Shown in pieces: positions 51,935 through 61,426 of a stretch of DNA of 64,000 bases. Source of the DNA: an uncultured Clostridia bacterium (GTDB lineage Bacteria > Bacillota > Clostridia > Oscillospirales > Acutalibacteraceae); contig CANQGK010000012.1 of NCBI GenBank assembly GCA_947623175.1, forward strand, positions 1 through 64,000. Direction: 5' to 3'. A program made the position numbers and the translations under genes. Below the pieces are notes generated by a model, which saw only the letters and a list, made by a program, of their open reading frames with translations, ran no database searches and was not told the DNA's origin. The number at the start of each line of letters is the position of its first letter. Position 1 is the stretch's first letter.

Positions 51935-53008
51935 TTATTGATAGCTTGGTTCAACTATTTTTTTGACTTTAAACTGTTTTACGGCGTAGTTGTTGATATC
52001 GGCTTTGAGGGTTTTGGCGTATTCGTCGACGGTTTTTTCGTATTCCTCGTCGGCTATAAGGTGGCGGGCTTCGCTGTCAAGCTCGGTGAGATAGTAGGAG
52101 TCGGCTTTGATATCCTGCTTTACCAAAAGATAAACGCCCGTACCGTCCTCGGTTTCTTCGACCTTGATTTCGCCGGTCTTCATGCCCTTCGCGATATCGT
52201 AATAATCCGACGTGCGGTTGGTATCCTCCGAACCCATGATCTGAGCGTACTTATCCTTGGCGGTTTCTTCCTCGCTGTCGGAGGCGCTGTCATCGTCGGT
52301 TACGTTGTTGTACTCCTTGTAAATCGCTTCAAAGGTCTTTTTGCCGGCTTTAATATCCTTGGCATAGTTTTCAAAGGTGGTTTTAAGCGCCTTCTTGTCG
52401 TCGTCCGTAGCGCCCGATTCGTAAGAAGCGGTCAAAAGGTCGGCGATTATAAAGCTTTTGTAAATCTCGCTCTTTACGTCGGCGGAGGAAATGGCTTTTT
52501 CGCCCTTTTCGCCGTATAAATGCTCAAAATACTTCTCGGCATACAGCGAATCGGAGGTGTAGGTTTTATAGGTGTTTTCGCCTACGCCGTTGGGCTCGAA
52601 ATACATGGCTCCGTAATTCGCCCAAATGTAGGAAACGTTTGATTCGACGTTTTGAATTTCTTCTTCGTCGATTTCAACGTTATTTTCCTTGCATAAAAGC
52701 TTATAAGCGGCAACCTTTTTAAGGTTGTCCATCGCCGTATCCTCTACCCAGGTAACGTAGTCCTTGTCATCGATCTTTTTGGAATAATAGTCGATATCCG
52801 AAGACTGCTTTTCCTCGTCGGTAAGGGATTCCTGCACCTTGCTCTTGGCTTCCATATCGGCGTTTATAAGCGCGCACATGTAGTAAGCCGATGTAAACTC
52901 AACGTCGCCGTATTTGACGGCGATCTCGTCCTTTTTGTGGCAACCCGCCACGGCTAAAGCCATAATCGCGGTAAGAAGTATTGCCGTTATTTTTTTTACA
53001 GTTTTCAT
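51935..53008 (-). CDS. SurA/PrsA-like lipoprotein without clear PPIase domain
   Basis: The 357-residue protein has a lipoprotein signal (AVAGC, Cys 23), an N-terminal SurA-like helical region and a long acidic stretch (DDDSASDSEEETAKDK). No rotamase motif is plain, so chaperone-only function is the likeliest reading. It would fold secreted proteins outside the membrane. GGAGG (minus strand, from the CCTCC at 53016) precedes the ATG. Confidence 0.6.
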   Translation of the reverse strand: MKTVKKITAILLTAIMALAVAGCHKKDEIAVKYGDVEFTSAYYMCALINADMEAKSKVQESLTDEEKQSSDIDYYSKKIDDKDYVTWVEDTAMDNLKKVAAYKLLCKENNVEIDEEEIQNVESNVSYIWANYGAMYFEPNGVGENTYKTYTSDSLYAEKYFEHLYGEKGEKAISSADVKSEIYKSFIIADLLTASYESGATDDDKKALKTTFENYAKDIKAGKKTFEAIYKEYNNVTDDDSASDSEEETAKDKYAQIMGSEDTNRTSDYYDIAKGMKTGEIKVEETEDGTGVYLLVKQDIKADSYYLTELDSEARHLIADEEYEKTVDEYAKTLKADINNYAVKQFKVKKIVEPSYQ

Positions 53009-53130
53009 TTTATACCTCCAAGTGGGGAATTAATAATAAGTATATTATATAACATACCGGACGAAAAGTCCATAAAAATTTTTAAAATTGAAAATAAGAA
53101 TAATTAACGTAAAATTTACATACTCGACTA

Positions 53131-53159
53131 TTGATATTTATTGTTAAAATCAGTATAAT
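53131..53159 (+). promoter_or_regulatory. Promoter of the murD operon
   Basis: TTGATA (53131-53136), 17 nt, TATAAT (53154-53159). Confidence 0.75.
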
Positions 53160-53223
53160 ATTTTATATAAGTATTATCGGCGCATTTATTTAACTTCACC
53201 TCGATTACAGGGAGGCATTTATT

Positions 53224-54603
53224 TTGGATTGTAAAAAGTTTTTTGAACAGATAAAGGGTAAAAAAATCGCTATGTGCGGAATAGGCATAAGCAATACCCC
53301 GCTTATACTCGACTTTTTGAGCAAGGGCGCGAAGGTCTACGCTTGCGACCGCCGCTCGCGTGAGCTTATAGGCGATTTGGCGGATAAATTGGAGGCGGCG
53401 GGAGCCCGACTTAAATTGGGCGACGGTTATCTTGACGATTTGGAGGTTGACATAATCTTCCGCACGCCGGGCATGAGCTTTAATTTGCCCGAGCTTGAAG
53501 CCGCGCGGAAAAAGGGAATAGCGGTCACGAGCGAGATGGAGGTCTTTTTTGATTTGTGCCCCGCTACGGTTTTCGCCGTTACCGGCTCGGACGGCAAAAC
53601 CACCACTACGACGCTTATAGCGAAAATGTTGGAAGCCGAGGGCAAAAAGGTATTTGTAGGCGGCAACATAGGAAAGCCCCTGCTTCCCGAGATCGAAAAA
53701 ATTTCTCCGGAGGATTTCATCGTAGCCGAGCTTTCCTCCTTCCAGCTTATCTCGATGCGCAAAAGTCCGGATATCGCCGTAGTCACAAACGTGGCTCCCA
53801 ATCATCTTGATATTCATAAGGATATGGACGAATACGTCGAGGCTAAAAAGAACATTATTATGCATCAAAACGCATTTTCGAGAACCGTTCTCAACCGCGA
53901 TAACGAAATAACCGACAGCTTCCGCAAATTCGTAAGAGGGCAGTCGTTGGGCTTCAGCATGGAAAAGAAGCTTAACAACGGCGCTTGGCTCGATACCAAG
54001 GGGTATCTTCACATGGCCTACCGCGGAATAGACGTTCCGATAATGCACAAAAGCGAAATTACGATTTTGGGCGACCATAACGTCGAAAATTATCTTGCGG
54101 CTATTTCCGCCGTTTGGGGCTACGTCGGGGTCGATGCGATCAAAAAGGTGGCTCACGATTTTACTGGGGTCGAGCACCGAATCGAATTTGTCCGCGAGGT
54201 AAAGGGCGTTAAGTATTACAACGACTCCATAGCCTCGAGTCCTACCAGAACCATTGCGGGACTTAAGGCGTTTGACCGCAAGGTGCATCTTATCGCCGGC
54301 GGATACGACAAGCATATTCCGTTTGAGCCGATGGTGCCTTACGTGATAGAAAAGGTGGAAAGGCTCTACCTTTGCGGCAATACCGCCGATAAAATAGAGG
54401 CCGCCGTCAGAGCGGATAAAAATTATAAAGGATCGCCCGAGATTATAAAAGTAACCGATATCGCCGAGGCCGTAAACCGCGCCTATGCCGACACAAAACC
54501 CGGCGACATCGTGACCTTGAGCCCGGCATGCGCGAGCTTTGACGCTTTCCCGAACTTTATGGCAAGGGGCGATTACTTTAAGGAATTGGTGAATAAGCTT
54601 TAA
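53224..54603 (+). CDS. murD: UDP-N-acetylmuramoyl-L-alanine--D-glutamate ligase
   Basis: The 459-residue protein starts at TTG after GGGAGG. It adds D-glutamate in the cytoplasmic steps of peptidoglycan synthesis. It has the ATP site TGSDGKTTTT (120-129), GNIGKPLL, HNVENYLAAISA and a C-terminal LSPACASFDAFPNFMARG. It is outside a dcw cluster and heads an unusual operon with two M42 peptidases. Confidence 0.95.
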   Translation: MDCKKFFEQIKGKKIAMCGIGISNTPLILDFLSKGAKVYACDRRSRELIGDLADKLEAAGARLKLGDGYLDDLEVDIIFRTPGMSFNLPELEAARKKGIAVTSEMEVFFDLCPATVFAVTGSDGKTTTTTLIAKMLEAEGKKVFVGGNIGKPLLPEIEKISPEDFIVAELSSFQLISMRKSPDIAVVTNVAPNHLDIHKDMDEYVEAKKNIIMHQNAFSRTVLNRDNEITDSFRKFVRGQSLGFSMEKKLNNGAWLDTKGYLHMAYRGIDVPIMHKSEITILGDHNVENYLAAISAVWGYVGVDAIKKVAHDFTGVEHRIEFVREVKGVKYYNDSIASSPTRTIAGLKAFDRKVHLIAGGYDKHIPFEPMVPYVIEKVERLYLCGNTADKIEAAVRADKNYKGSPEIIKVTDIAEAVNRAYADTKPGDIVTLSPACASFDAFPNFMARGDYFKELVNKL

Positions 54604-55616
54604 TGGATATAAAGGAAATGCTTTTTGCCTTATCGGATGCGGACGCGGCGGGAAATATCCGCGAGGCCTCGGATTTGGCATACGATATGTTAAAGGAATA
54701 TACAAGCGCCGAAAAATGCGATAACCTGACCGTTATCGGCTTTTTAAAGGGCGAGAGCGATTACACGCTTATGCTCGACGCGCATATCGATCAGATAGCC
54801 ATGACCGTAACGAATATCGACGATAACGGCTTTTTAACCGTTGCCAAGGCGGGCGGTATAGATATACGCGCTTTGCCCTCGCGCAGAGTTACGGTTCACG
54901 GCAGGGAAAAGGTGACCGCCGTTTTTTGCGCCACACCCCCTCATCTTGCGCGCAAAGGAGTTAAATATACCGATATTTCGGAAATAAAGCTCGATACCGC
55001 TTTGGGCGAAAGGGCTAAGGATATTATATCCGTAGGCGATTTGGTAACCTTTTCGGCAAAGCCGCAAATGCTCAAGGGCAGCCGTGTTACGGGGCGCTCC
55101 TTTGACGACCGCGCCGCCGTCGCCTGCCTTATCGAAACGGCTAAGCGATTAAGCGGTAAAAAGCTGCCCTTTAACGTCGCCTTTGTTCTGAGCGACGGCG
55201 AGGAGCTGGGGCTTAGGGGTACGAGGACCGCGGCGTTTAAAATCAATCCGGACGAAGCCGTCGCGGTCGACGTCAGCTTCGGCGACGGTATAGGCATAGC
55301 CGATACAGATTGCAAAAAATTGGGCAAGGGCGGCATGATAGGCATATCTCCCGCGCTTGACCGCGGCATTTCAAACAAGCTTATTTCAATCGCGAAAGAA
55401 AAGAACATACCTTATCAAACGGAGGTTATGGGCGCTTCGACCGGCACCGACGCCGATATGATAGCCGTAACCCGCGAGGGGGTTCGCGCCTGCACCCTCT
55501 CTATTCCGCTGCGAAATATGCATACCGAGGTTGAAATTCTGGATATAAAGGATTTGGAGGCGGTTTGCGAGCTGTTATGCGAATATATTCTTGCCGGAGG
55601 GGTTAAAGATGACTGA
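54603..55616 (+). CDS. M42-family metallo-aminopeptidase, copy 1
   Basis: The 337-residue protein starts inside the murD stop (TAATG). The metal and catalytic pattern is DAHIDQ (His 61), RSFDDR, SDGEELGLRG and NMHTEVE. The usual DAHMDE is DAHIDQ, a change at the residue after the metal-site aspartate. M42 enzymes (glutamyl aminopeptidase/deblocking, TET-like) trim peptides in the cytoplasm. Confidence 0.88.
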   Translation: MDIKEMLFALSDADAAGNIREASDLAYDMLKEYTSAEKCDNLTVIGFLKGESDYTLMLDAHIDQIAMTVTNIDDNGFLTVAKAGGIDIRALPSRRVTVHGREKVTAVFCATPPHLARKGVKYTDISEIKLDTALGERAKDIISVGDLVTFSAKPQMLKGSRVTGRSFDDRAAVACLIETAKRLSGKKLPFNVAFVLSDGEELGLRGTRTAAFKINPDEAVAVDVSFGDGIGIADTDCKKLGKGGMIGISPALDRGISNKLISIAKEKNIPYQTEVMGASTGTDADMIAVTREGVRACTLSIPLRNMHTEVEILDIKDLEAVCELLCEYILAGGVKDD

Positions 55617-56619
55617 GCTTATTTCCGCACTTTGCAATATTGACGGCACTTCCGGCGACGAAATCGCGGTAAGGGATTTTATAATCTCCGAAATAGACGG
55701 CTTCTGCGAATGGAAGACGGACGCTTTGGGTAATATCATCGCCTTTAAAAAGGGCAAAAAGCCCTCCGCGAAAAAGCTTATGATAGACGCCCACATGGAC
55801 GAAGTGGGGCTTATTATTACCGACGTAACCGCCGAAGGCTTTTTGAAATTCAAAACCGTGGGCGGTATCGATATCTCGGCTATTATGTTCAGACGGGTTT
55901 TAATAAACGGCGAAACCGCCGGCGTAATTTGCGGCAAGCCGATACATCTTATCGATAAAAAGGAAGCCGAAAAGCCGCCTGCCGCCGACAGTCTCTATAT
56001 AGATATCGGCGCCGGCTCCAAATCGGAAGCCGAGGATTATGTAAACCCCGGCGACCGCGCGGTCATATGCGGCGAATTTACGGTATCAAACGGCAATATG
56101 ATTTCCAAAGCGCTCGACGACCGCATAGGCTGCGCCATACTTATAAAGCTTATCAAAGTCGACAGCGAGTACGATTTTTACGCTTCCTTCTCGGTTCAGG
56201 AGGAAATAGGCCTTCGCGGCGCCAAAACCGCCGCTTACGCGATCGATCCCGAATGCGCTCTGATACTTGAAGGCACTACCGCCGCCGATATTGCCGGCAC
56301 CGACGAAGGTCTTACGGTTTGCAATTTGGGCAAAGGCCCCGCCGTTTCCTTTATGGACAACTCCACCGCTTACGACCGCAAATTTTACAATGCCGCGCTC
56401 AAAAGCGGAATATTATGTCAACCGAAAAGAGCGGTAGCCGGCGGAAATAACGCGGGAGCCGTGCATCTCACGCGCGGCGGCGTCAGAACGCTTGCAATAT
56501 CCGTGCCATGTCGGTATATACATTCCTCCGCTTCGATTGCGAATATAAACGACTGCGAAAACGCCTATGAATTGGCGCGGTATATGCTAAACGGCATTTG
56601 CGGCGGGGAAATAGAATGA
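55609..56619 (+). CDS. M42-family metallo-aminopeptidase, copy 2
   Basis: 336 residues from the ATG at 55609 (GGAGGGG upstream), overlapping copy 1 by 8 nt. The motifs are intact: DAHMDEVG, KALDDRIG, QEEIGLRGAKTA, LEGTTAAD and RYIHSS. Copies 1 and 2 are diverged paralogs, perhaps forming a mixed assembly or having different specificities. Confidence 0.9.
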   Translation: MTELISALCNIDGTSGDEIAVRDFIISEIDGFCEWKTDALGNIIAFKKGKKPSAKKLMIDAHMDEVGLIITDVTAEGFLKFKTVGGIDISAIMFRRVLINGETAGVICGKPIHLIDKKEAEKPPAADSLYIDIGAGSKSEAEDYVNPGDRAVICGEFTVSNGNMISKALDDRIGCAILIKLIKVDSEYDFYASFSVQEEIGLRGAKTAAYAIDPECALILEGTTAADIAGTDEGLTVCNLGKGPAVSFMDNSTAYDRKFYNAALKSGILCQPKRAVAGGNNAGAVHLTRGGVRTLAISVPCRYIHSSASIANINDCENAYELARYMLNGICGGEIE

Positions 56620-57299
56620 TATACCTTGCCGACAGCCTGCCCGAAACCGAAAATACAAACGCCGAGCTTATTAAAATTCATTGCCTGTACGACTGTTACA
56701 AAACCGACGACAGGGTGATGTTTTGGGTGCAGGACGGCGACAGAGCGGTTATTTCGATGACCGACGGAAATATGATAATATATAACCGCGCGGCAGATAC
56801 AGAAGAATTAAAGGAATTTATTGACCTTATGTCTCCGGTTTGCGTTTTCGGCGATTACGACACCCTTTGCGCTTTGAACCGAGAACCGGCGGAGCGCATT
56901 AACGTAATGGCGCGCGCGGCGGATATAAAGGAAAATATCGAGGGCGATATTTTGTCGAGTAAGGAGCTTTACTCCCTGCTCGATACCGACGGGCTCTCCC
57001 TTCCCGAATACCCTTACTTTGCGGTGGATTATTGCCGCAGACTTAATCACGGCGGCGCCGATTATTTCGCGATAAAGGACAAATGCGCCGTCATTTCCTT
57101 TAAAACGGGCGAAAACGCGATAATCAACGGAATTGCAAGTCACGAAAAGGGCTGCGGCAGTTTGGCGCTTAAGGCGATACTCGGTAAAAATTACGGTAAA
57201 CGGCTTTACGTATGCTGTCGCGACAAGGTTAAAGGATTTTACATAAAAAACGGATTTGAACCCCTGTATTTTGCGGGTTATTGGGTGAAAAACAGATGA
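56616..57299 (+). CDS. GNAT-like acetyltransferase
   Basis: At 227 residues (ATGA overlap with the M42 gene), the C-terminal half shows an N-acetyltransferase-like end (CGSLALKAILGKNYGKRLYV, then KGFYIKNGFEPLY). The N-terminal half has little similarity to known families. The substrate is unknown. Confidence 0.65.
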   Translation: MIYLADSLPETENTNAELIKIHCLYDCYKTDDRVMFWVQDGDRAVISMTDGNMIIYNRAADTEELKEFIDLMSPVCVFGDYDTLCALNREPAERINVMARAADIKENIEGDILSSKELYSLLDTDGLSLPEYPYFAVDYCRRLNHGGADYFAIKDKCAVISFKTGENAIINGIASHEKGCGSLALKAILGKNYGKRLYVCCRDKVKGFYIKNGFEPLYFAGYWVKNR

Positions 57300-58576
57300 A
57301 TATTACCGATTTTTTCAACATAAACGAAAAATTGCTTGAATTTGACAAACAGGCGTCGGAGGCGGCGAAAGCCCGCTTTGAGCAAATAGACGATATAACC
57401 GAATACAACCAGCTTAAGGTGCTTTCGGCGTTTATCAAAAACGGCGCGAGCGAGGCTTCGCTCTCGGGCTCCACCGGCTACGGCTACGACGACCGCGGCA
57501 GGGAAACGCTGGAGCGCATTATGGCGGAATGCATGGGCGCCGAGGACGCGCTTATACGGCATTCCTTCGCTTCCGGCACACACACCCTGACGGTGGCGCT
57601 CTTCGGCATTCTTCGCCCCGGAGATAAGGTCATATCCCTTACCGGGCGGCCTTACGATACCATTACCGGCGTATTCGGAATAGATTCTGTAACAGACGGT
57701 TCGCTCGCCGATTTCGGCATAGAATACGCTCAGGTAGATCTTTTAAAGGACGGTACCCCCGATATCGAGGGTATAAAATCCGCCCTTAAAAGAGATAATT
57801 ACAAAATGGCTTACATTCAGCGTTCGCGCGGCTACAGCACGCGGCCGAGCCTTACCGTCGAGGATATCGAAAAAATCACAGCCGCCGTGCGCGAGGTTTC
57901 AAAAGACAGCATCGTTATGGTAGATAATTGCTACGGCGAATTTGTCGAAAAAAAGGAGCCGTGCGATGTGGGGGCGGATCTTATCGCGGGCTCGCTTATA
58001 AAAAATCCCGGCGGAGGAATCGCCCCTACCGGCGGTTACATAGCTGGGCGAAGCGACCTTATTGAAAAATGCGCCGCCAGAATGACATGCCCCGGAGTCG
58101 GCAGGGAAGTGGGCGCTACGCTGGGGTATAACCGCGAGCTTTATCTGGGCTTGTTTTCCGCGCCGCACGTCGTGGGTGAAGCGCTCAAGACCGCCGTTTA
58201 CGCCGCCGCGCTGTTTGAGCTTTTAGGCTTTGAGGTCAGCCCCAAAAGCGACGAAAAACGCGGGGATATAATTCAGTGCGTCACCTTAGGCGCCGCCGAG
58301 CGGCTTATCGCCTTTTGCAAGGGTATGCAAAGCGGCGCTCCGATAGATTCCTACCTTTCACCTGAGCCTTGGGATATGCCGGGCTACGCCGATCCCGTAA
58401 TAATGGCGGCGGGCGCTTTTACCCTGGGGGCGTCTATCGAGCTTTCCGCCGACGGCCCGCTGCGCGAACCCTATTGCGCATGGATGCAGGGAGGGCTTAA
58501 TTTTCACAGCGCCAAAGCGGGCGTTTTGCTTGCCGCAAATAAAATGCTCGCCGACGGCGCGTTAAAAATAGATTGA
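57296..58576 (+). CDS. PLP-dependent lyase of the aluminium-resistance/methionine gamma-lyase group
   Basis: At 426 residues (ATGA overlap with the GNAT gene), this is a cytoplasmic PLP enzyme. D210 (VDNCYGEF) should hold the pyridine N and K236 (SLIKNPGG) the Schiff base. STGYGYDDRGRETLERIMAE is diagnostic of the YnbB-like group annotated as methionine gamma-lyase family. The real substrate is not known. Confidence 0.88.
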   Translation: MNITDFFNINEKLLEFDKQASEAAKARFEQIDDITEYNQLKVLSAFIKNGASEASLSGSTGYGYDDRGRETLERIMAECMGAEDALIRHSFASGTHTLTVALFGILRPGDKVISLTGRPYDTITGVFGIDSVTDGSLADFGIEYAQVDLLKDGTPDIEGIKSALKRDNYKMAYIQRSRGYSTRPSLTVEDIEKITAAVREVSKDSIVMVDNCYGEFVEKKEPCDVGADLIAGSLIKNPGGGIAPTGGYIAGRSDLIEKCAARMTCPGVGREVGATLGYNRELYLGLFSAPHVVGEALKTAVYAAALFELLGFEVSPKSDEKRGDIIQCVTLGAAERLIAFCKGMQSGAPIDSYLSPEPWDMPGYADPVIMAAGAFTLGASIELSADGPLREPYCAWMQGGLNFHSAKAGVLLAANKMLADGALKID

Positions 58577-58590
58577 TATAGGAGCTTATT

Positions 58591-59259
58591 ATGAAAAAAA
58601 TATTTTCTGGTGAGATATTCGAGGTGCTTCCTCTTACAAACGGAATAATATTTTCCTATTGCAGAAATACTATTGAAGACAACATAATTGTCGCTTATAA
58701 GATGATTTCGTTCGATAACGGAAAATTTTCGGACGTCGCGAAAAATATATATCTTATCACAAAATTCGGCAACAATTATAAAGCGGTGGTCGAGCATTGC
58801 GATAACTATATAACCGTAAAATCCATAGTTTTGCCGAACGGGAAGGTCTTTTTGATGTCGGCGGACGGCACGGCGCAATTGCTTGACAACGATGCTTCGG
58901 CAGTCTGGACCGGAAGCCTTATATACCGTTCATGCACTCCCGGCGATATAGTGCTTCATAACAACGCTTTGTGGGTGTGCTACCCCGACTGCGATATACT
59001 TTTGCGGTACAATCTTTCCACTATGCGCGAGGAGCTGCGCATAGGCGGCAATAAATCACCCTTCAATAAACCCCGCGATATATTTTTGGAGGGCGACAAT
59101 GCCATGATAAGCAATCAGGGCTCAAAAACACTCACACAAATAAATCTCAAGGATTATACCGTTTTTGATTACGAAACCTTCGAAGAACCGCTCTACCAAT
59201 ATATCAACATAGCCGGCAACCGCTTCGCCGTACTCGAATCCGGATTGTATTTAATATGA
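58591..59259 (+). CDS. Unknown protein with propeller-like beta repeats
   Basis: The 222-residue protein lacks a signal peptide and has repeated short strands (VLPNGKVFLMSADGTAQLLD, ALWVCYPDCDILLRYN), like a partial beta-propeller. The ribosome-binding site AGGAG precedes the ATG, 14 nt after the lyase stop, so it is likely the last gene of the murD operon. Function unknown. Confidence 0.65.
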   Translation: MKKIFSGEIFEVLPLTNGIIFSYCRNTIEDNIIVAYKMISFDNGKFSDVAKNIYLITKFGNNYKAVVEHCDNYITVKSIVLPNGKVFLMSADGTAQLLDNDASAVWTGSLIYRSCTPGDIVLHNNALWVCYPDCDILLRYNLSTMREELRIGGNKSPFNKPRDIFLEGDNAMISNQGSKTLTQINLKDYTVFDYETFEEPLYQYINIAGNRFAVLESGLYLI

Positions 59260-59337
59260 AAGCTATTTAATGGCAAATGCAGGGCTGCCCGAACCGGAAT
59301 ATTCCGACAATGCTTTTATGCTTAATGTCACAATAAG

Positions 59338-59428
59338 AAATGGCGAAGTAAATGAAGAAAATGGCGAAGAAAACAAGGAAAATGGCGAAGTAAATGGCGA
59401 AGTAAATGAGGAAAATGGCGAAGTAAAT
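59338..59428 (+). repeat. 21-nt in-frame tandem repeat (NGEVNEE)
   Basis: Imperfect units of AAATGGCGAAGTAAATGARG plus A. Units at 59338-59358, 59359-59379, 59380-59412 (with a 12-nt internal duplication) and 59413 on. In frame they encode a 7-residue acidic repeat, but no good gene start precedes them. With the terminator this covers 59260-59551. Confidence 0.75.
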
Positions 59429-59443
59429 TTTGACAGTTTCAGC

Positions 59444-59486
59444 AAAAACGGCACAGAGAGCGAAAATGCTTTCCGTGCCGTTTTTT
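59444..59486 (+). terminator. Terminator of the murD operon
   Basis: AAAAACGGCAC (59444-59454) pairs with GTGCCGTTTTTT (59475-59486). It lies inside a short ORF, arguing against that ORF being a gene. Confidence 0.8.
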
Positions 59487-59551
59487 GTACGCAAATTATT
59501 TGTAACGTTTTAACGTTTTTACAATCTAATAGTTGAAAGGGCGGTGAAAAT

Positions 59552-60028
59552 GTGACCGAATTTGAAAAGCTTTTCAATGAAAACCATGACTTTATTTTCA
59601 AATATCTTATGAAGATGACGCATAACTCTTCGTTATCCGAGAAACTGACGCAGGAAACCTTTTTCCGCGCATATATGAACTACGCTTCACTGAGGAACAA
59701 AGAAAAAGTATCCGTTTGGCTCTGCCAAATCGCTAAAAATACCTATTTTGCGTGGTACAGCGAAAATAAGAAAAAAGCGTCTCTTGACCTTCTCGAAACG
59801 GTCGGCACGTATGAAAGCATTGAAGACGCTTTTGTTCAAAAAGAGCTGTCTCAAAAAGCGTTACGGTGCTTACATGACTTGGAAGAGCCGTATAAGGAAG
59901 TATTTATGCTTTCTGTTTTTGCCGGATTTTCATTGAAAGATATCAGCTCGATTTTCGGTAAAAGCGAGAGTTGGGCGCGAGTTACATTTTACCGCGCCAA
60001 GCAAAAACTGTTGGAAAGAATGAGGTAA
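59552..60028 (+). CDS. ECF-type RNA polymerase sigma factor
   Basis: The 158-residue protein starts at GTG. Sigma region 2 (~10-70, FIFKYLMKMTHNSSLSEKLT) and region 4 (~100-158, LHDLEEPYKEVFMLSVFAGF, LKDISSIFGKSESWARVTFY) are clear. The anti-sigma gene follows 4 nt later. AACGTTTT is repeated at 59504-59519 upstream and may be part of an autoregulated promoter. Confidence 0.9.
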   Translation: MTEFEKLFNENHDFIFKYLMKMTHNSSLSEKLTQETFFRAYMNYASLRNKEKVSVWLCQIAKNTYFAWYSENKKKASLDLLETVGTYESIEDAFVQKELSQKALRCLHDLEEPYKEVFMLSVFAGFSLKDISSIFGKSESWARVTFYRAKQKLLERMR

Positions 60029-60032
60029 TCTT

Positions 60033-60662
60033 ATGAATTGTCATGTTGTAAGAGATTTGATTCCGCTGTACATTGACGGATGCTGCAGTGAAGAAAGTGC
60101 GATTATAGTCAAAGAGCATATTGAAGGCTGCGACGCGTGTAAAAAGCTTTTTGAAGAAATGACCGCGCCCGCCCATGCGCCTTCGGTACCGGAAGCACCT
60201 GTGAGGTTTAACAAACTAAACGATTGGAAGGCTTCCGTTTTACAGTCCGTTTTGCTGTTTCTTTCTTTCGGATTGATCACTGTCGGCGTAGCGTTGGAGG
60301 CGGGAACGGATTCGGGGCTGATGAACGGTTTTTGGGCGATAAATCTTGTTGTTCCGGCAACCGGGTTTATGCTGTCGATGGTGAATTGGTATTTTGTGAG
60401 GGTTTATAAAAGCAGAAAAAGATTTTCCGATTTTTCTTTAATCGCCACTCTTGCCGTTACGCTGTGCGCCTATATTTGGACAAGTTTTCACTATGAGATG
60501 AATGTTTCGGCGCTGTTTTCCGAGTTTGGTTTTGCGGAAGCTTACCATGTGCTGTCTTTGGTGATGTTGATTCATGGGCTCGGAATCGTTTTAACGGCTG
60601 TGTTTTGCATTTTCTCAAAAACGCTTTCCTATCAATACGCGAAAATGTTGGGAAAAGAGTGA
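60033..60662 (+). CDS. Zinc-finger anti-sigma factor, membrane-bound
   Basis: The 209-residue protein has an N-terminal ZAS-type H-x3-C-x2-C (HIEGCDACKKLF) within 1-45, then about four membrane spans. It should hold the ECF sigma factor until an envelope signal. It overlaps nothing but is 4 nt from the sigma gene. Confidence 0.88.
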   Translation: MNCHVVRDLIPLYIDGCCSEESAIIVKEHIEGCDACKKLFEEMTAPAHAPSVPEAPVRFNKLNDWKASVLQSVLLFLSFGLITVGVALEAGTDSGLMNGFWAINLVVPATGFMLSMVNWYFVRVYKSRKRFSDFSLIATLAVTLCAYIWTSFHYEMNVSALFSEFGFAEAYHVLSLVMLIHGLGIVLTAVFCIFSKTLSYQYAKMLGKE

Positions 60663-60672
60663 GGTGTACAGG

Positions 60673-61377
60673 ATGAAAAAAGTTGCGTCTGTTTTAATGC
60701 GGCTGTTATTTATATTGATAATATTGTATCCCGCGTGTATTTTAACGGCTTCCTGTTTCGGATACGGCTTTGAATTGATAAATATTTCCGCTTTCGCTGT
60801 TGTAATCGCCGTATTGTCCGTAAGCGTTGTTGTTGGCGACTTTATTTATAATAATACGCTCGAAAAGAAGGGATTACGAATTTTATCGGCTGTTATAGCG
60901 CCTCTTTCACTCATTAACGCAGTTCTCTGTATTTTTGCCCTGCCTAAAATACCGGTGATTACAGGCGTATTGATTTCTGTGATATGTTGTTTTTATTTGA
61001 CGGCAAAATACGGAAAACCGACGGTTTTGAAGAAAATCACCTTAACATTGTCGGGCTTGACGATATTGCCGATCGGATTTATAAGTTTTGTCCTTCTGTT
61101 TTTCGGCAATATCGGTCAAAATACGGTGGTACAGGCCGTCGAATCTCCGAGCGGAAAGTATTATGCCCAAGTGATTGACAGCGATCAAGGCGCACTTGGC
61201 GGAGATACTTTCGTTGATGTGTATGAAAAAAACGGGATCCGTACCGTTATTTTCAAAATGGAAAAGAAACCGCAAAGGGTTTATTCCGGCGATTGGGGCG
61301 AGTTCGATGATATGCAAATCTATTGGAAGGATGATGAACGCTTAATAATCAATTCGACCGAATATAAAATTAAGTAA
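60673..61377 (+). CDS. Membrane protein, DUF5412-like, third gene of the ECF operon
   Basis: At 234 residues from the ATG at 60673 (GAGGTG 6 nt upstream), it has about six membrane spans (~5-150) and an exterior domain with VESPSGKYYAQVIDSDQGAL, a pattern seen in DUF5412 proteins. It is probably a target or accessory of the sigma/anti-sigma pair. Family assignment is tentative. Confidence 0.6.
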   Translation: MKKVASVLMRLLFILIILYPACILTASCFGYGFELINISAFAVVIAVLSVSVVVGDFIYNNTLEKKGLRILSAVIAPLSLINAVLCIFALPKIPVITGVLISVICCFYLTAKYGKPTVLKKITLTLSGLTILPIGFISFVLLFFGNIGQNTVVQAVESPSGKYYAQVIDSDQGALGGDTFVDVYEKNGIRTVIFKMEKKPQRVYSGDWGEFDDMQIYWKDDERLIINSTEYKIK

Positions 61378-61426
61378 AAAAGAGCAAATGCCATTACCGA
61401 ATATTTAATATTCATTTGAAAGGCGG

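Noticed and set aside
53128-54705. 525-codon ORF antisense to murD
   Set aside because: Complementary to murD along its whole length; no domain and start in a poor context.
59270-59536. 88-codon ORF containing the NGEVNEE repeat as a gene
   Set aside because: No ribosome-binding site, and its last third is the operon terminator. Kept only as a repeat.
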